From: CAZNKU01 sp045545235
GTDB taxonomy: Bacteria; Bacillota; Clostridia; Monoglobales; Firm-18
Assembly (NCBI GenBank): GCA_045545235.1
Contig: JAZQAN010000058.1
Location: 1 to 27,075, forward strand
Length of the DNA: 27,075 bases
Direction: 5' to 3'
How positions within the stretch are numbered: the stretch's first letter is position 1; every line of letters begins with the position of its first letter. Shown here one piece after another: positions 14,507 through 22,760 of the stretch. The notes beneath the pieces are model-generated. The model worked only from the letters and a program-made list of their open reading frames with translations. It searched no databases and had not been told where the DNA came from. Position numbers and translations under genes: made by a program.

Positions 14507-14749
14507 TTACAAAATCACCTTATAAAGGTCAGCTGCATCATTTTTAAGCACGTGTTCTGCAACATTTACAATTTCCGCCTTAAAAACTTTTTCACCGAAT
14601 TTAATTTCTATAACATCCCCTGCCTTAACGTCAACAGAAGCCTTTGCAACACGTCCGTTAACAGAAACTCTCCCCTGGTCACAAGCCTCGTTGGCAACAG
14701 TTCTTCTTTTTATAATACGTGAAACCTTTAAAAATTTGTCAAGTCGCAT
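14507..14749 (-). CDS. rqcP: S4-domain RNA-binding protein RqcP (YabO)
   Basis: An 80-residue protein made of one S4 domain: MRLDKFLKVSRIIKRRTVAN followed by GRVSVNGRVAKASVDVKAGD. RqcP in Bacillus works with RqcH on stalled 50S subunits to add C-terminal alanine tails in ribosome quality control; the same family was long annotated YabO or HslR-like. ATG 14749 lies 12 nt after the flippase stop. Synteny with yabM and yabP/yabQ supports the name. Confidence 0.92.
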   Translation of the reverse strand: MRLDKFLKVSRIIKRRTVANEACDQGRVSVNGRVAKASVDVKAGDVIEIKFGEKVFKAEIVNVAEHVLKNDAADLYKVIL

Positions 14750-14761
14750 TTTTAATACCTC

Positions 14762-16417
14762 TTAAATTAAATGAAATTTCTTCATAACGCCAAGTATTTT
14801 GTCACCCTTTGGCAACATTTTAATATCATATTCATTAAAAGCCTTTAAAACAACAAGCATTGCAAAATACACAAACACTGCAATAATTATTGAAAGTCCC
14901 ATACCTGCAACTGTACCAAGTGCAGATGCAAAGCCGTACACATAGTGGGTTATAACGCCCATAACAAGTCCGGCAGCAACAGGCTTTATGATATACTCAA
15001 CAATACTGAAGCGGCATTTTGTTTCCTTTATAATCCAGAACATATTAATAACCATAACAGTAAAATAACAAACCATTGTGCCTATTGGTGCGCCGTCAAT
15101 GTTTATTGCAGGTATCGCCACAAGGTTATAATTTATAATAACCTTTAAAACACCGCCGATAAACATATTCACAACGGGTACAACAGTCTTGCCGTAAGCC
15201 TGAAGCACGGAAGTGGTTATCTGCAAAAGTGAAACAAATACAATAGATACCGCAAGCTTTTGCAAAAGAGCTGTAGCAAGGTCATCGTGAAACACTACGC
15301 TAAGTATAGGACCTGCAAGCACATAAATGCCGATTGCACAGGGAATTGCAAATAAAACAGTTAGCTTTATAACTGTATTAACTGCATTTTTAGCACCAAT
15401 TTCATCTTTTTTGGCAATTGCACCTGCAATTACGGGGACAACACTCATACCAAGTGCAACTACAATAGAAAGCGGAAAATTAAAAAGTGTAATTGCCTTT
15501 CCTGTATAAAGACCGTACAAAGATGTTGCAAGGTCACTGCTTACTGCAACGCCGTTGAAGTCGTCTATTTTTTCAATAATTGTATGATACTTGGCAAGAA
15601 AGTCAGGTGTAACTGCCGTTATATCCTGCAGGCGGTTCATTACAGTAAACATATCTGCAAGGTTGGTAAGCGAAGATACCGACGCACCTATTGTAATAGG
15701 TACGGCAATTGCTATAAGCCTTTTGGCAATTGAAATGTACGAAGCCGTCTGCTGACCCGGCAGATACTTTTCGGCATTTTTGCGGTACAGCATCAGGGCA
15801 ATTAAAAGTGTTATCAAGCCAAGAAAAGTACCCATAGTTACACCAAAAACCGCACCTGCAGAAGCCTTTTCAACAGAATGGCTTATAAAAATCCACGCAA
15901 AGGCATAGCCGAAAACAAGCTTACCCAAAGATTCTGCCACCTCGGAAATTGCAGTGGGGTACATATTACTTCTACCCTGAAAAAAACCCCTTATAACCGC
16001 CATAAACGAAACGCACAAAACAGAAGGTGCAATGGCACGTATAGCCATTGCCGCACTTTTACTTGCAATAGCCGACGCAAGTACATCGGCACCGAAAAAC
16101 AAAAACAGACTGCCGAAAACACCTATAAAGGCAAGCACCACCATAGACACTTTATATATACGGTCTGCCTCTCTTTTTCTGTCAAGTGCAAGACTTTCAG
16201 CAACCATTTTGGAAATTGCGGTAGGAAAACCTGCTGTAGCAACTATAAACATTACTGTATATATTGAATAGGCTGCATTAAAAATACCCATGCCTTCATC
16301 ATCAATAAGATGTGCAAGGGGTATTTTGAAAAAAGCACCTACCAGTTTTACTATAAGGCTGGCGGCAACAAGAATAAACGCACCCTGTATAAACGATTGT
16401 TTTTTATTATCAGACAT
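14762..16417 (-). CDS. MurJ/SpoVB-type lipid flippase (YabM-like)
   Basis: A 551-residue integral membrane protein of the polysaccharide-biosynthesis MATE-like (MOP) superfamily with about 14 hydrophobic helices. The N-terminal SFIQGAFILVAASLIVKLVGAFFKIPL and following GMGIFNAAYSIY and GFPTAISKMVAE segments are typical of the SpoVB/YabM/MurJ group. It probably flips undecaprenyl-linked precursors across the membrane. It is the first gene of the rqcP-yabP-yabQ unit, like YabM in Bacillus, though a mazG-type yabN gene is missing from between it and rqcP. ATG 16417 follows GGGAGG. Whether vegetative or sporulation-specific cannot be decided from sequence. Confidence 0.9.
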   Translation of the reverse strand: MSDNKKQSFIQGAFILVAASLIVKLVGAFFKIPLAHLIDDEGMGIFNAAYSIYTVMFIVATAGFPTAISKMVAESLALDRKREADRIYKVSMVVLAFIGVFGSLFLFFGADVLASAIASKSAAMAIRAIAPSVLCVSFMAVIRGFFQGRSNMYPTAISEVAESLGKLVFGYAFAWIFISHSVEKASAGAVFGVTMGTFLGLITLLIALMLYRKNAEKYLPGQQTASYISIAKRLIAIAVPITIGASVSSLTNLADMFTVMNRLQDITAVTPDFLAKYHTIIEKIDDFNGVAVSSDLATSLYGLYTGKAITLFNFPLSIVVALGMSVVPVIAGAIAKKDEIGAKNAVNTVIKLTVLFAIPCAIGIYVLAGPILSVVFHDDLATALLQKLAVSIVFVSLLQITTSVLQAYGKTVVPVVNMFIGGVLKVIINYNLVAIPAINIDGAPIGTMVCYFTVMVINMFWIIKETKCRFSIVEYIIKPVAAGLVMGVITHYVYGFASALGTVAGMGLSIIIAVFVYFAMLVVLKAFNEYDIKMLPKGDKILGVMKKFHLI

Positions 16418-16442
16418 TTTACAATCCTCCCATACTACTTAC

Positions 16443-16471
16443 ATATTACTACATTTAGAACAAAATGACAA
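16443..16471 (-). promoter_or_regulatory. Promoter of the yabM-rqcP-yabP-yabQ unit
   Basis: On the minus strand TTGTCA (16471-16466) and TAATAT (16448-16443) with 17-nt spacing, about 25 nt before the flippase start. Confidence 0.65.
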
Positions 16472-16512
16472 GGAATTTTTAAAAAAAGCTTTATTTTAAT
16501 TATTTTTTCTGT

Positions 16513-16518
16513 TATAAT
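16513..16518 (+). promoter_or_regulatory. -10 box of the five-gene plus-strand operon
   Basis: A perfect TATAAT at 16513-16518. The -35 position 17 nt upstream reads TTTATT, a poor match, so this promoter may be weak or activator-dependent. The start codon lies about 50 nt downstream. Confidence 0.5.
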
Positions 16519-16566
16519 TACTATGTATATTGTTTTCAATAATTATATCTTTTAAAGGTGAAATAT

Positions 16567-18393
16567 ATGAAAAAATTTTTATGTCTTTTTTTAACTTTAA
16601 TATGCTTTATAATTTCAGATGTAAATATGGTTTTTTCTGCTGATGAGTATTATGATGAAAGTGGTTTTCTTACATATTACTATGAAGATTTTCAAAGCAC
16701 CCCACAGATGACCATACCGGTAATTGACAAGCTTGGGGCTGTTGAAATTGCAAAGCAGTTTATTGATGAATACGCACCTGAAATAAAGGCTGATACAAGC
16801 ACTGATGTATACACCGTTAATTACAATAAATCTGCACCATACGGTTATATTATTACATTTCCGCGAATAATAAACAACATCGTATATGACCTTGACAATG
16901 TTTCTTTTTTTGTTGACAGTAAAACAGGCATGGTTGTATCTTATACAAAAAATTTCAATGCCTATTCCTCTGTGGAAAGTACGGATAATATAATTAGTAT
17001 ACAAACTGCTCAGGAACAGTATAAAAACGCTATGGGCATACAGCTTCAGTACAACAAAAAAATTGCAAACAACAAAATTATTCCATATCTTGTTTACGTT
17101 GCAGATGATTTACTTATAAACGCAACAACGGGAAATATCATTCCTTCAGACTATTACATACCTACAGACGGATATTTTGATGTGGTAAATACAACCAAAA
17201 AGGTTTCGGAATATGACGACAACGAAGCAATAATTTCAATAGAGCAGGCTAACCTTATGGCAACGGAAATTGCAGAGCTTGGCATAACACCTGAATATAA
17301 CATTGCATCTGTTGATTACCTTAAAAATCACGACAACACGTACCTTATATCCCTGCTTTACAAAAGAGGTACAAACACCAAGGAAGTTACACTTAATGCT
17401 AAAAACGGTTTGCTTGTTGAATATTCTGACAATTCTTCAGACATCGGTCATTACAAAACAAAATCTCCAGAAAGCTTTATAGAAAATTATTACAGCGAAT
17501 ACTGCACAAATGTTATTAAACGAAGAAAAAACGACGGACAATACAATGTATTTTTATATGAAAGAACTGTTAACGATATTCCATATAAAAGTAACGGAAT
17601 ATACGCTTGCTTTGATGACGGAAAACTAACAAAGCTTTCCTTTGCCTGGGATAATGTAGAATTTCCGTCTGCAGAATCTGTTATTGACACGAACTATATT
17701 TATCAGCAATTTTTCAAGAAAAACGGTCTTGAATTAACTTACTACCAAAGAAGAAACGGTGAACTTACACCTGTTTATAAAAAAACTGCAAATGGTACAG
17801 GCGTTTTTGATGCACTTTCCGGCAGACAGCTTAATTATGACGGAAGTGTGTTTTATTCAGCAAAAGAACTTAATTATCTTGATATTAACAACCATTATTC
17901 CGGCTATGCAGCAAAGGAACTTTCGGAATGTGATATATATGTTTCTTCCGGAAACGTATACCTTGAGGACAATATTTCACAACAGGAATATATGCTGCTT
18001 ATAAGTGAATTTATTAAGGGAACAAAGCCTGTTTTAAACTCTACAGGTATTCTTACAAACGACCAGCGTGAAATGCTTTACGCCTATATGTATGAACACA
18101 ATATTTTAGAAAGGTCTGAAACCGACTACACAGCATATGTAACAAGGGCAGACGCGGTTAAATACTTTTTAAGAATTCTCGACTACGGAACAATTGGCGA
18201 TATGTCTGCAATATTTACAGACCATTTTGATGATTCGGGTGATATACCTGCTGACTGCAAGGGCTACGTTGAGCTTGCAAAAAGCCTTGGTATAGTAAAT
18301 GGGGCATATAACAACAAATTTAACCCCAATGATTATATAACAAATGGTGACAGTCTTATTATAATACACAACTATCTTAAAACACAGGAGTGA
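16567..18393 (+). CDS. Secreted YcdB/YcdC-like protein with SLH repeats
   Basis: A 608-residue exported protein. Residues 1-27 form a signal peptide (MKKFLCLFLTLICFIISD...FSADE). Residues about 45-400 hold two PepSY-like YcdB/YcdC repeats. The first has RIINNIVYDLDNVSFFVDS followed by KTGMVVSY; the second has RTVNDIPYKSNGIYACFDDG. From about residue 436 there are SLH-like units, starting with LDINNHYSGYAAKELSECDIY and ending with SLGIVNGAYNNKFNPNDYIT, so it should be wall-bound. ATG 16567 follows AAAGGTG with 6-nt spacing; a GTG at 16558 lies in that RBS. It is the first of five genes; its stop is overlapped by the RBS of the next. The role of YcdB domains is unknown. Confidence 0.82.
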   Translation: MKKFLCLFLTLICFIISDVNMVFSADEYYDESGFLTYYYEDFQSTPQMTIPVIDKLGAVEIAKQFIDEYAPEIKADTSTDVYTVNYNKSAPYGYIITFPRIINNIVYDLDNVSFFVDSKTGMVVSYTKNFNAYSSVESTDNIISIQTAQEQYKNAMGIQLQYNKKIANNKIIPYLVYVADDLLINATTGNIIPSDYYIPTDGYFDVVNTTKKVSEYDDNEAIISIEQANLMATEIAELGITPEYNIASVDYLKNHDNTYLISLLYKRGTNTKEVTLNAKNGLLVEYSDNSSDIGHYKTKSPESFIENYYSEYCTNVIKRRKNDGQYNVFLYERTVNDIPYKSNGIYACFDDGKLTKLSFAWDNVEFPSAESVIDTNYIYQQFFKKNGLELTYYQRRNGELTPVYKKTANGTGVFDALSGRQLNYDGSVFYSAKELNYLDINNHYSGYAAKELSECDIYVSSGNVYLEDNISQQEYMLLISEFIKGTKPVLNSTGILTNDQREMLYAYMYEHNILERSETDYTAYVTRADAVKYFLRILDYGTIGDMSAIFTDHFDDSGDIPADCKGYVELAKSLGIVNGAYNNKFNPNDYITNGDSLIIIHNYLKTQE

Positions 18394-18397
18394 TTTT

Positions 18398-19678
18398 TTG
18401 ACATATCAGCAAATTATAGAAGACAGATTTATAAAGCCTCTCCTGAACAAAAAAACAGGTAATATAGGTGTTGAGCTTGAATTTCCGCTACTGAACACAA
18501 AAAGACAACCTATTGATAAAAAGATTGCTCTTTCACTTCTTGATTACTTTTTAAACAACGGTTTTAAAACAGAAGATACTGATACAGAAGGCAACCCTGC
18601 CTTTATTGTAAACAATGATGGGGATTGTATTTCATTTGACAATTCATATAACAACATTGAATTTTCAATGAATTACAACGAAAATCTGCTTGTTATTAAA
18701 AAAAGATTTGAAAAGATATTTTTACAGGCACAGGCTTTTGCAGAAAAACATGGCTACATTATTACAGGAATGGGCACAAACCCATACAAAAAATACATTA
18801 CCCAAAATCACGTAAGCTACCCCGTATATAATATGGTGGATGAATATCTGCACAAATTCCAAAATGAAAAAACTCATAACTACCCTGATTTTCCGGCATA
18901 CCTTTCTTCGGTGCAGACTCATCTGGACATAACACCCGATGATTTGCCGAAAACTGCAACTCTGTTTGCTAAAATTGACTTTTTACGAGGATTGATGTTT
19001 TCAAATTCTCCTGATTTTGAATTTGGAAAAACCTTGTGCTACAGAGACAGTCTGTGGGCTGATAGTGCCTTTGGTATATGCAAAACCAACACGGGGGCAG
19101 TTGATGAGGAATATAAAAACCTTTCTCATATTGCAGAAAGCTTTTATAAAAGACATATGTTCAACCGAATAAGAAACGGTAATTACGAAATTTTTGAGCC
19201 TGTGTGTATAGAAAAGTATTTTGACAAAGGCACCGAGGATGATATAAACCAGTTTTTGTCATTCCGCCATATTGAAATAACCTGCAGAGGTACTCTTGAA
19301 ATACGAAGCGACTGTGCACAGCCCCTTTGCGATGCTTTGATACCTCCTGCATTTAACCTTGGTATTGCACACAACATTGACATTGCTATAAAATTAACTG
19401 ACGAATTTTTCGGCAATAATTCTTACTCAAATTCATACCTTAGAAAATGCGTTTCATCAGGTGATGGTATTGCGGAATTTTCTGAAGAACAGCTTACCTC
19501 ATACGCCGTTGATATGGTAAGTGCGGCATATGACGGTCTTATAAAAAGAGGTATGGGTGAAGAAATACTTTTAGAAAATCTCTTCTCCCGTGCCAAAAAA
19601 CTTGTATGCCCTGCAATGTACACTTTGGAAAACAAGGAAAACATTGATATGGTAATTGAAAAATATTCTAAAATTTAA
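18398..19678 (+). CDS. Glutamate-cysteine ligase-like protein (GCS2 family)
   Basis: A 426-residue cytoplasmic protein related to glutamate-cysteine ligase and other carboxylate-amine ligases of the glutamine-synthetase-like fold. GVELEF at residues 24-29 matches the metal/ATP-binding GxExE motif. The SSVQTHLDI segment and the late CRGTLEIRSDCAQPLCDAL block match the GCS2 core. The expected reaction is ATP-dependent gamma-glutamyl amide formation, but whether the acceptor is cysteine is unknown. No glutathione synthetase gene is nearby. The start is a TTG at 18398, supported by AGGAG (18385-18389), which overlaps the end of the upstream gene, so translation is likely coupled. Confidence is high for the fold and moderate for the substrate. 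Confidence 0.78.
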   Translation: MTYQQIIEDRFIKPLLNKKTGNIGVELEFPLLNTKRQPIDKKIALSLLDYFLNNGFKTEDTDTEGNPAFIVNNDGDCISFDNSYNNIEFSMNYNENLLVIKKRFEKIFLQAQAFAEKHGYIITGMGTNPYKKYITQNHVSYPVYNMVDEYLHKFQNEKTHNYPDFPAYLSSVQTHLDITPDDLPKTATLFAKIDFLRGLMFSNSPDFEFGKTLCYRDSLWADSAFGICKTNTGAVDEEYKNLSHIAESFYKRHMFNRIRNGNYEIFEPVCIEKYFDKGTEDDINQFLSFRHIEITCRGTLEIRSDCAQPLCDALIPPAFNLGIAHNIDIAIKLTDEFFGNNSYSNSYLRKCVSSGDGIAEFSEEQLTSYAVDMVSAAYDGLIKRGMGEEILLENLFSRAKKLVCPAMYTLENKENIDMVIEKYSKI

Positions 19679-19690
19679 CGGAGTGTTATT

Positions 19691-20632
19691 ATGGATTGTA
19701 TTATTCTTGCATTCAAGGTTGTTTTTCCCATTCTTGTATATGTTACAATAGGTTACGCAGGGAAGATTTTAAAGCTTTACGATGGCAACAGTATAAAGGT
19801 TGCAAATGACCTTGTTTTTAAAATTTTTCTGCCCTGCCTTTTGTTCTACAACATCTACACAACAAAGGTTGAGGAAATTTTTAACATCAGTTTAATTATT
19901 TATGCAGTTATTTTTATCTTATTACTGTTTGCTCTGCTTATGACTATTGTTCCGCGGTTTATTAAAGATAATAGCAAATGCGGTGTATTTATACAGGGTA
20001 TTTTCCGTTCAAACTTTGTTTTGTTCGGCTTGCCTGTTACCACTTCAATACTTGGTGAAAACAACGCAGGGCTTACATCAATTGCAATTGCCTTTGTTGT
20101 ACCACTTTATAATGTACTTGCAGTTATTTGCCTTGAAACATTCAGAAACAACAAAATAAGTCTTTCAGGTGTTTTAAAGGGAATTGCCAAAAACCCACTT
20201 ATTATATCATCGGTAATAGGCGTAATATTTTTAGTACTCAAAATAAAAATGCCCGACTTTATCGGCAACGTGGTACGTGACCTTTCAAGAGTGGCTACTC
20301 CTCTTGCACTTATAGGACTTGGAGGCTCATTTACTTTCAGCGCCGTTAAGGGAAACGTCAGAAAGCTTACGGTTTTACTTTTGCTTAAGCTTGTTATTGT
20401 TCCGGTTACTGCAATAGCTATAAGTGCTTATGTATTCGGATTTGAGGGTGCTGCTATTGTAACACTTATAAGTGTTTTTGCTTCTCCTACTGCGGTTTCT
20501 TCATTTACTATGGCTCAGTCTATGGGTGGAGATTCTGACCTTGCGGCACAGACAGTTGTTTTTACATCAATATTTTCAATACTTACAGTATTTTTAATTG
20601 TTGCAGGTACAAAATATCTTGGTTTATACTAA
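19691..20632 (+). CDS. AEC family transporter (auxin efflux carrier fold)
   Basis: A 313-residue membrane protein with about ten hydrophobic helices. Family features include NDLVFKIFLPCLLFYNI near the N-terminus, GIFRSNFVLFGLPVTTSILG in the middle, and ASPTAVSSFTMAQSMGGDSDLA in the second half. AEC proteins export or exchange small organic acids and similar solutes; bacterial examples include malate and malonate carriers. Substrate here is unknown. ATG 19691 follows GGAGTG, 12 nt after the GCS2-like gene, so it may move a product or substrate of that enzyme (inference). Confidence 0.92.
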   Translation: MDCIILAFKVVFPILVYVTIGYAGKILKLYDGNSIKVANDLVFKIFLPCLLFYNIYTTKVEEIFNISLIIYAVIFILLLFALLMTIVPRFIKDNSKCGVFIQGIFRSNFVLFGLPVTTSILGENNAGLTSIAIAFVVPLYNVLAVICLETFRNNKISLSGVLKGIAKNPLIISSVIGVIFLVLKIKMPDFIGNVVRDLSRVATPLALIGLGGSFTFSAVKGNVRKLTVLLLLKLVIVPVTAIAISAYVFGFEGAAIVTLISVFASPTAVSSFTMAQSMGGDSDLAAQTVVFTSIFSILTVFLIVAGTKYLGLY

Positions 20633-20644
20633 GGAGGCAGTTGT

Positions 20645-21451
20645 GTGGAAAATATTATAAATACATTATCTGTATATGCAGTTGATATTGCAGGAAAGCT
20701 TATTTTAAGTATTATTATTCTTTTTATAGGTTTAAAGCTTGTTAAGCTTATAGTAAAGCTTATAACAAAGGGACTTATATTCCAAAATCTTGACCCTGCA
20801 GTACAGTCATTTTTAAAAAGCTTTTTGTCAATTGCACTTAAGCTGTTGGTTATAATTACCGCCGCAGGTGTACTTGGTGTTAATATGGCATCGTTTATAA
20901 CTATATTCGGCTCTGTTGCGGTTGCAATTGGTCTTTCTCTTCAGGGAAGCCTTTCAAACATTGCAGGCGGACTTATTATACTTATCTTCAAGCCATTTAA
21001 ATTAGGTGACTTTATAACAGTCTGCGGTGAAAGCGGTACTGTTTCCGAAATAGGTATTTTTTACACTTACTTAAAAACAGTTGATAATCAGAAAATTATA
21101 ATACCAAACAGTAATGTTACCAACGACAAGCTTGTAAATGCCACTGCACAGAATATCAGACGTGTTGATATAAATGTTTCTGTGGGATACGAAACTGATA
21201 TAGACAAGGTTAAAACCATACTTACTGATATTGCAAATGCTCATCCAATGGTAATTGACGAACCTGATCCTCCTCTTGCAAGACTTTCAAAACACGGTGA
21301 CAACGCACTTGAATTCACATTTCGTGTATGGTGCAAGGCTGAAAATTACTGGGATGTACGCTTTGACCTTAACGAAACAATAAAAAAAGAGTTTGACAAA
21401 AACAATATAAGTATACCTTACCCACAGTTGGATGTACATATTGATAAATAG
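20645..21451 (+). CDS. mscS: Small-conductance mechanosensitive channel MscS
   Basis: A 268-residue membrane protein with three N-terminal helices and a cytoplasmic beta/alpha domain. The pore helix region GSVAVAIGLSLQGSLSNIAGG and the FKLGDFITV segment right after it are classic MscS. The C-terminal cage part holds VGYETDIDKVKTIL. MscS channels open under membrane tension and release osmolytes. The start is a GTG at 20645 following AAGGAGG, 12 nt after the AEC gene. Part of the five-gene operon. Confidence 0.95.
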   Translation: MENIINTLSVYAVDIAGKLILSIIILFIGLKLVKLIVKLITKGLIFQNLDPAVQSFLKSFLSIALKLLVIITAAGVLGVNMASFITIFGSVAVAIGLSLQGSLSNIAGGLIILIFKPFKLGDFITVCGESGTVSEIGIFYTYLKTVDNQKIIIPNSNVTNDKLVNATAQNIRRVDINVSVGYETDIDKVKTILTDIANAHPMVIDEPDPPLARLSKHGDNALEFTFRVWCKAENYWDVRFDLNETIKKEFDKNNISIPYPQLDVHIDK

Positions 21452-21467
21452 ATTCAGGAGTTTTAAA

Positions 21468-22706
21468 ATGGATAATAATTTTTTAGCTATGATAAAGTTG
21501 TTCGTCTACGGTTCAACAGGAAGAGAACAACAAATGTCATATGATTTTGACTATGAAAAAGTAATGAAATATGCCGAAGAGCAGGGTGTATGGCAAATAG
21601 TTTTTGTTGCACTTCAAAAGCTTTACAAGGACGAAAAAATCAACGTAGATGATATATGGTATGAAAGCACAAATATGCAGCTTATTATGTCTTGCCTTTC
21701 AAATTCTGCTATGCTTGAAAAGTCACATGCTGTCATAGCAGACCTTAACAGGGCAAACATTAAAAACTGCATTGTAAAAGGTGAGGCACTTGCAAAGTTT
21801 TACCACAAGCCTGAATGCAGAATATCAGGTGATACAGACATTTATATAGGCGAGGCTGATGACAAAACCGCCTGTGAAATTCTCTATAATCACGGCTACA
21901 TCATTGAACCCAAAACAGATAATTCAAACCACTATAATTGCATCCATCCTCAGTTTGGTGAAATTGAACTGCACACAACATTTTATGACAAAATAATGCA
22001 CGACATATGGTTTGAAAATATTAATATGATTGAAGAGGAATACATAAATTGCGGAAATTACAACATTTTAGGTTATACTGACGGTTGCCTTTATGTGGTT
22101 TTGCATGCTATAAAGCACTTCCTTTCCTCAGGCTTTGGCTTACGTCATATTATGGACTTTTTGCTTTATGTTGAAAATTATTATGATAAAATTAACGTAG
22201 AAAGATTTTTCGGTATAATGAAAAAGCTTAAATATTTTCACTTCATTGAGGTTTTGTTTGGCATAGGCAAGGAATATTTTGGTATTGAATGTAAGTTTGA
22301 TGTAAGCTACACAAAACAAGAAGTGGAAAGTGTTATTAATGAAACCTTCAAAAGCGGTCTTTTCGGCCACAAGCACGGAAACGCAAGCACATTTGACATC
22401 TATACAAATATGATAATTGCAAACCGTAAAAATCAGGACCCCGAAAAAGTTATGGGCAAATGGAGAAGAAAAAATGCACTTAAAGCATTATCCTTTGCAC
22501 CTTCACAAATGTACAGGCATTATCCCTATTCACAAAAAAACAAATGGCTTTTACCTGTTGCATGGTGCAACCATACAGGTTACATTTTTAAAACGGTTTT
22601 TACCCGTATAAGCTTAATGAAAGAAATAATAAATTACAAAGCACCTGAAGTTGATAATGTAACCAAAAGCAAAATTGATTTATTAAAAGAGCTTGATATA
22701 ATATAA
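21468..22706 (+). CDS. Uncharacterised nucleotidyltransferase family protein
   Basis: A 412-residue protein of the nucleotidyltransferase-fold family often called NTP_transf_5. The helical N-terminal part is followed by KGEALAKFYHKPECRISGDTDIYI, where GD122TD124 is the metal-binding pair; IHPQFGEIELHTTFYD is the next conserved block. Relatives are found near surface polysaccharide or lasso-peptide genes, but the substrate is not established. ATG 21468 is chosen because AGGAG at 21456-21460 lies 7 nt upstream; longer readings would overlap mscS. It is the last gene of the operon, ending 14 nt before a bidirectional terminator. Confidence 0.8.
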   Translation: MDNNFLAMIKLFVYGSTGREQQMSYDFDYEKVMKYAEEQGVWQIVFVALQKLYKDEKINVDDIWYESTNMQLIMSCLSNSAMLEKSHAVIADLNRANIKNCIVKGEALAKFYHKPECRISGDTDIYIGEADDKTACEILYNHGYIIEPKTDNSNHYNCIHPQFGEIELHTTFYDKIMHDIWFENINMIEEEYINCGNYNILGYTDGCLYVVLHAIKHFLSSGFGLRHIMDFLLYVENYYDKINVERFFGIMKKLKYFHFIEVLFGIGKEYFGIECKFDVSYTKQEVESVINETFKSGLFGHKHGNASTFDIYTNMIIANRKNQDPEKVMGKWRRKNALKALSFAPSQMYRHYPYSQKNKWLLPVAWCNHTGYIFKTVFTRISLMKEIINYKAPEVDNVTKSKIDLLKELDII

Positions 22707-22712
22707 AAGTTA

Positions 22713-22760
22713 AAAAAAAGTGCTGTCGCAAAATGAAACATTTTGCAACAGCATTTTTTA
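22713..22760. terminator. Bidirectional terminator between convergent genes
   Basis: Arms 22721-22735 and 22739-22753 (TGCTGT-GCAAAATG and its complement, one C-A mismatch, loop AAA) are flanked by an A run at 22713-22719 and a T run at 22754-22759. This can stop transcripts of the nucleotidyltransferase gene (plus) and of the lyase gene (minus). Confidence 0.92.
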
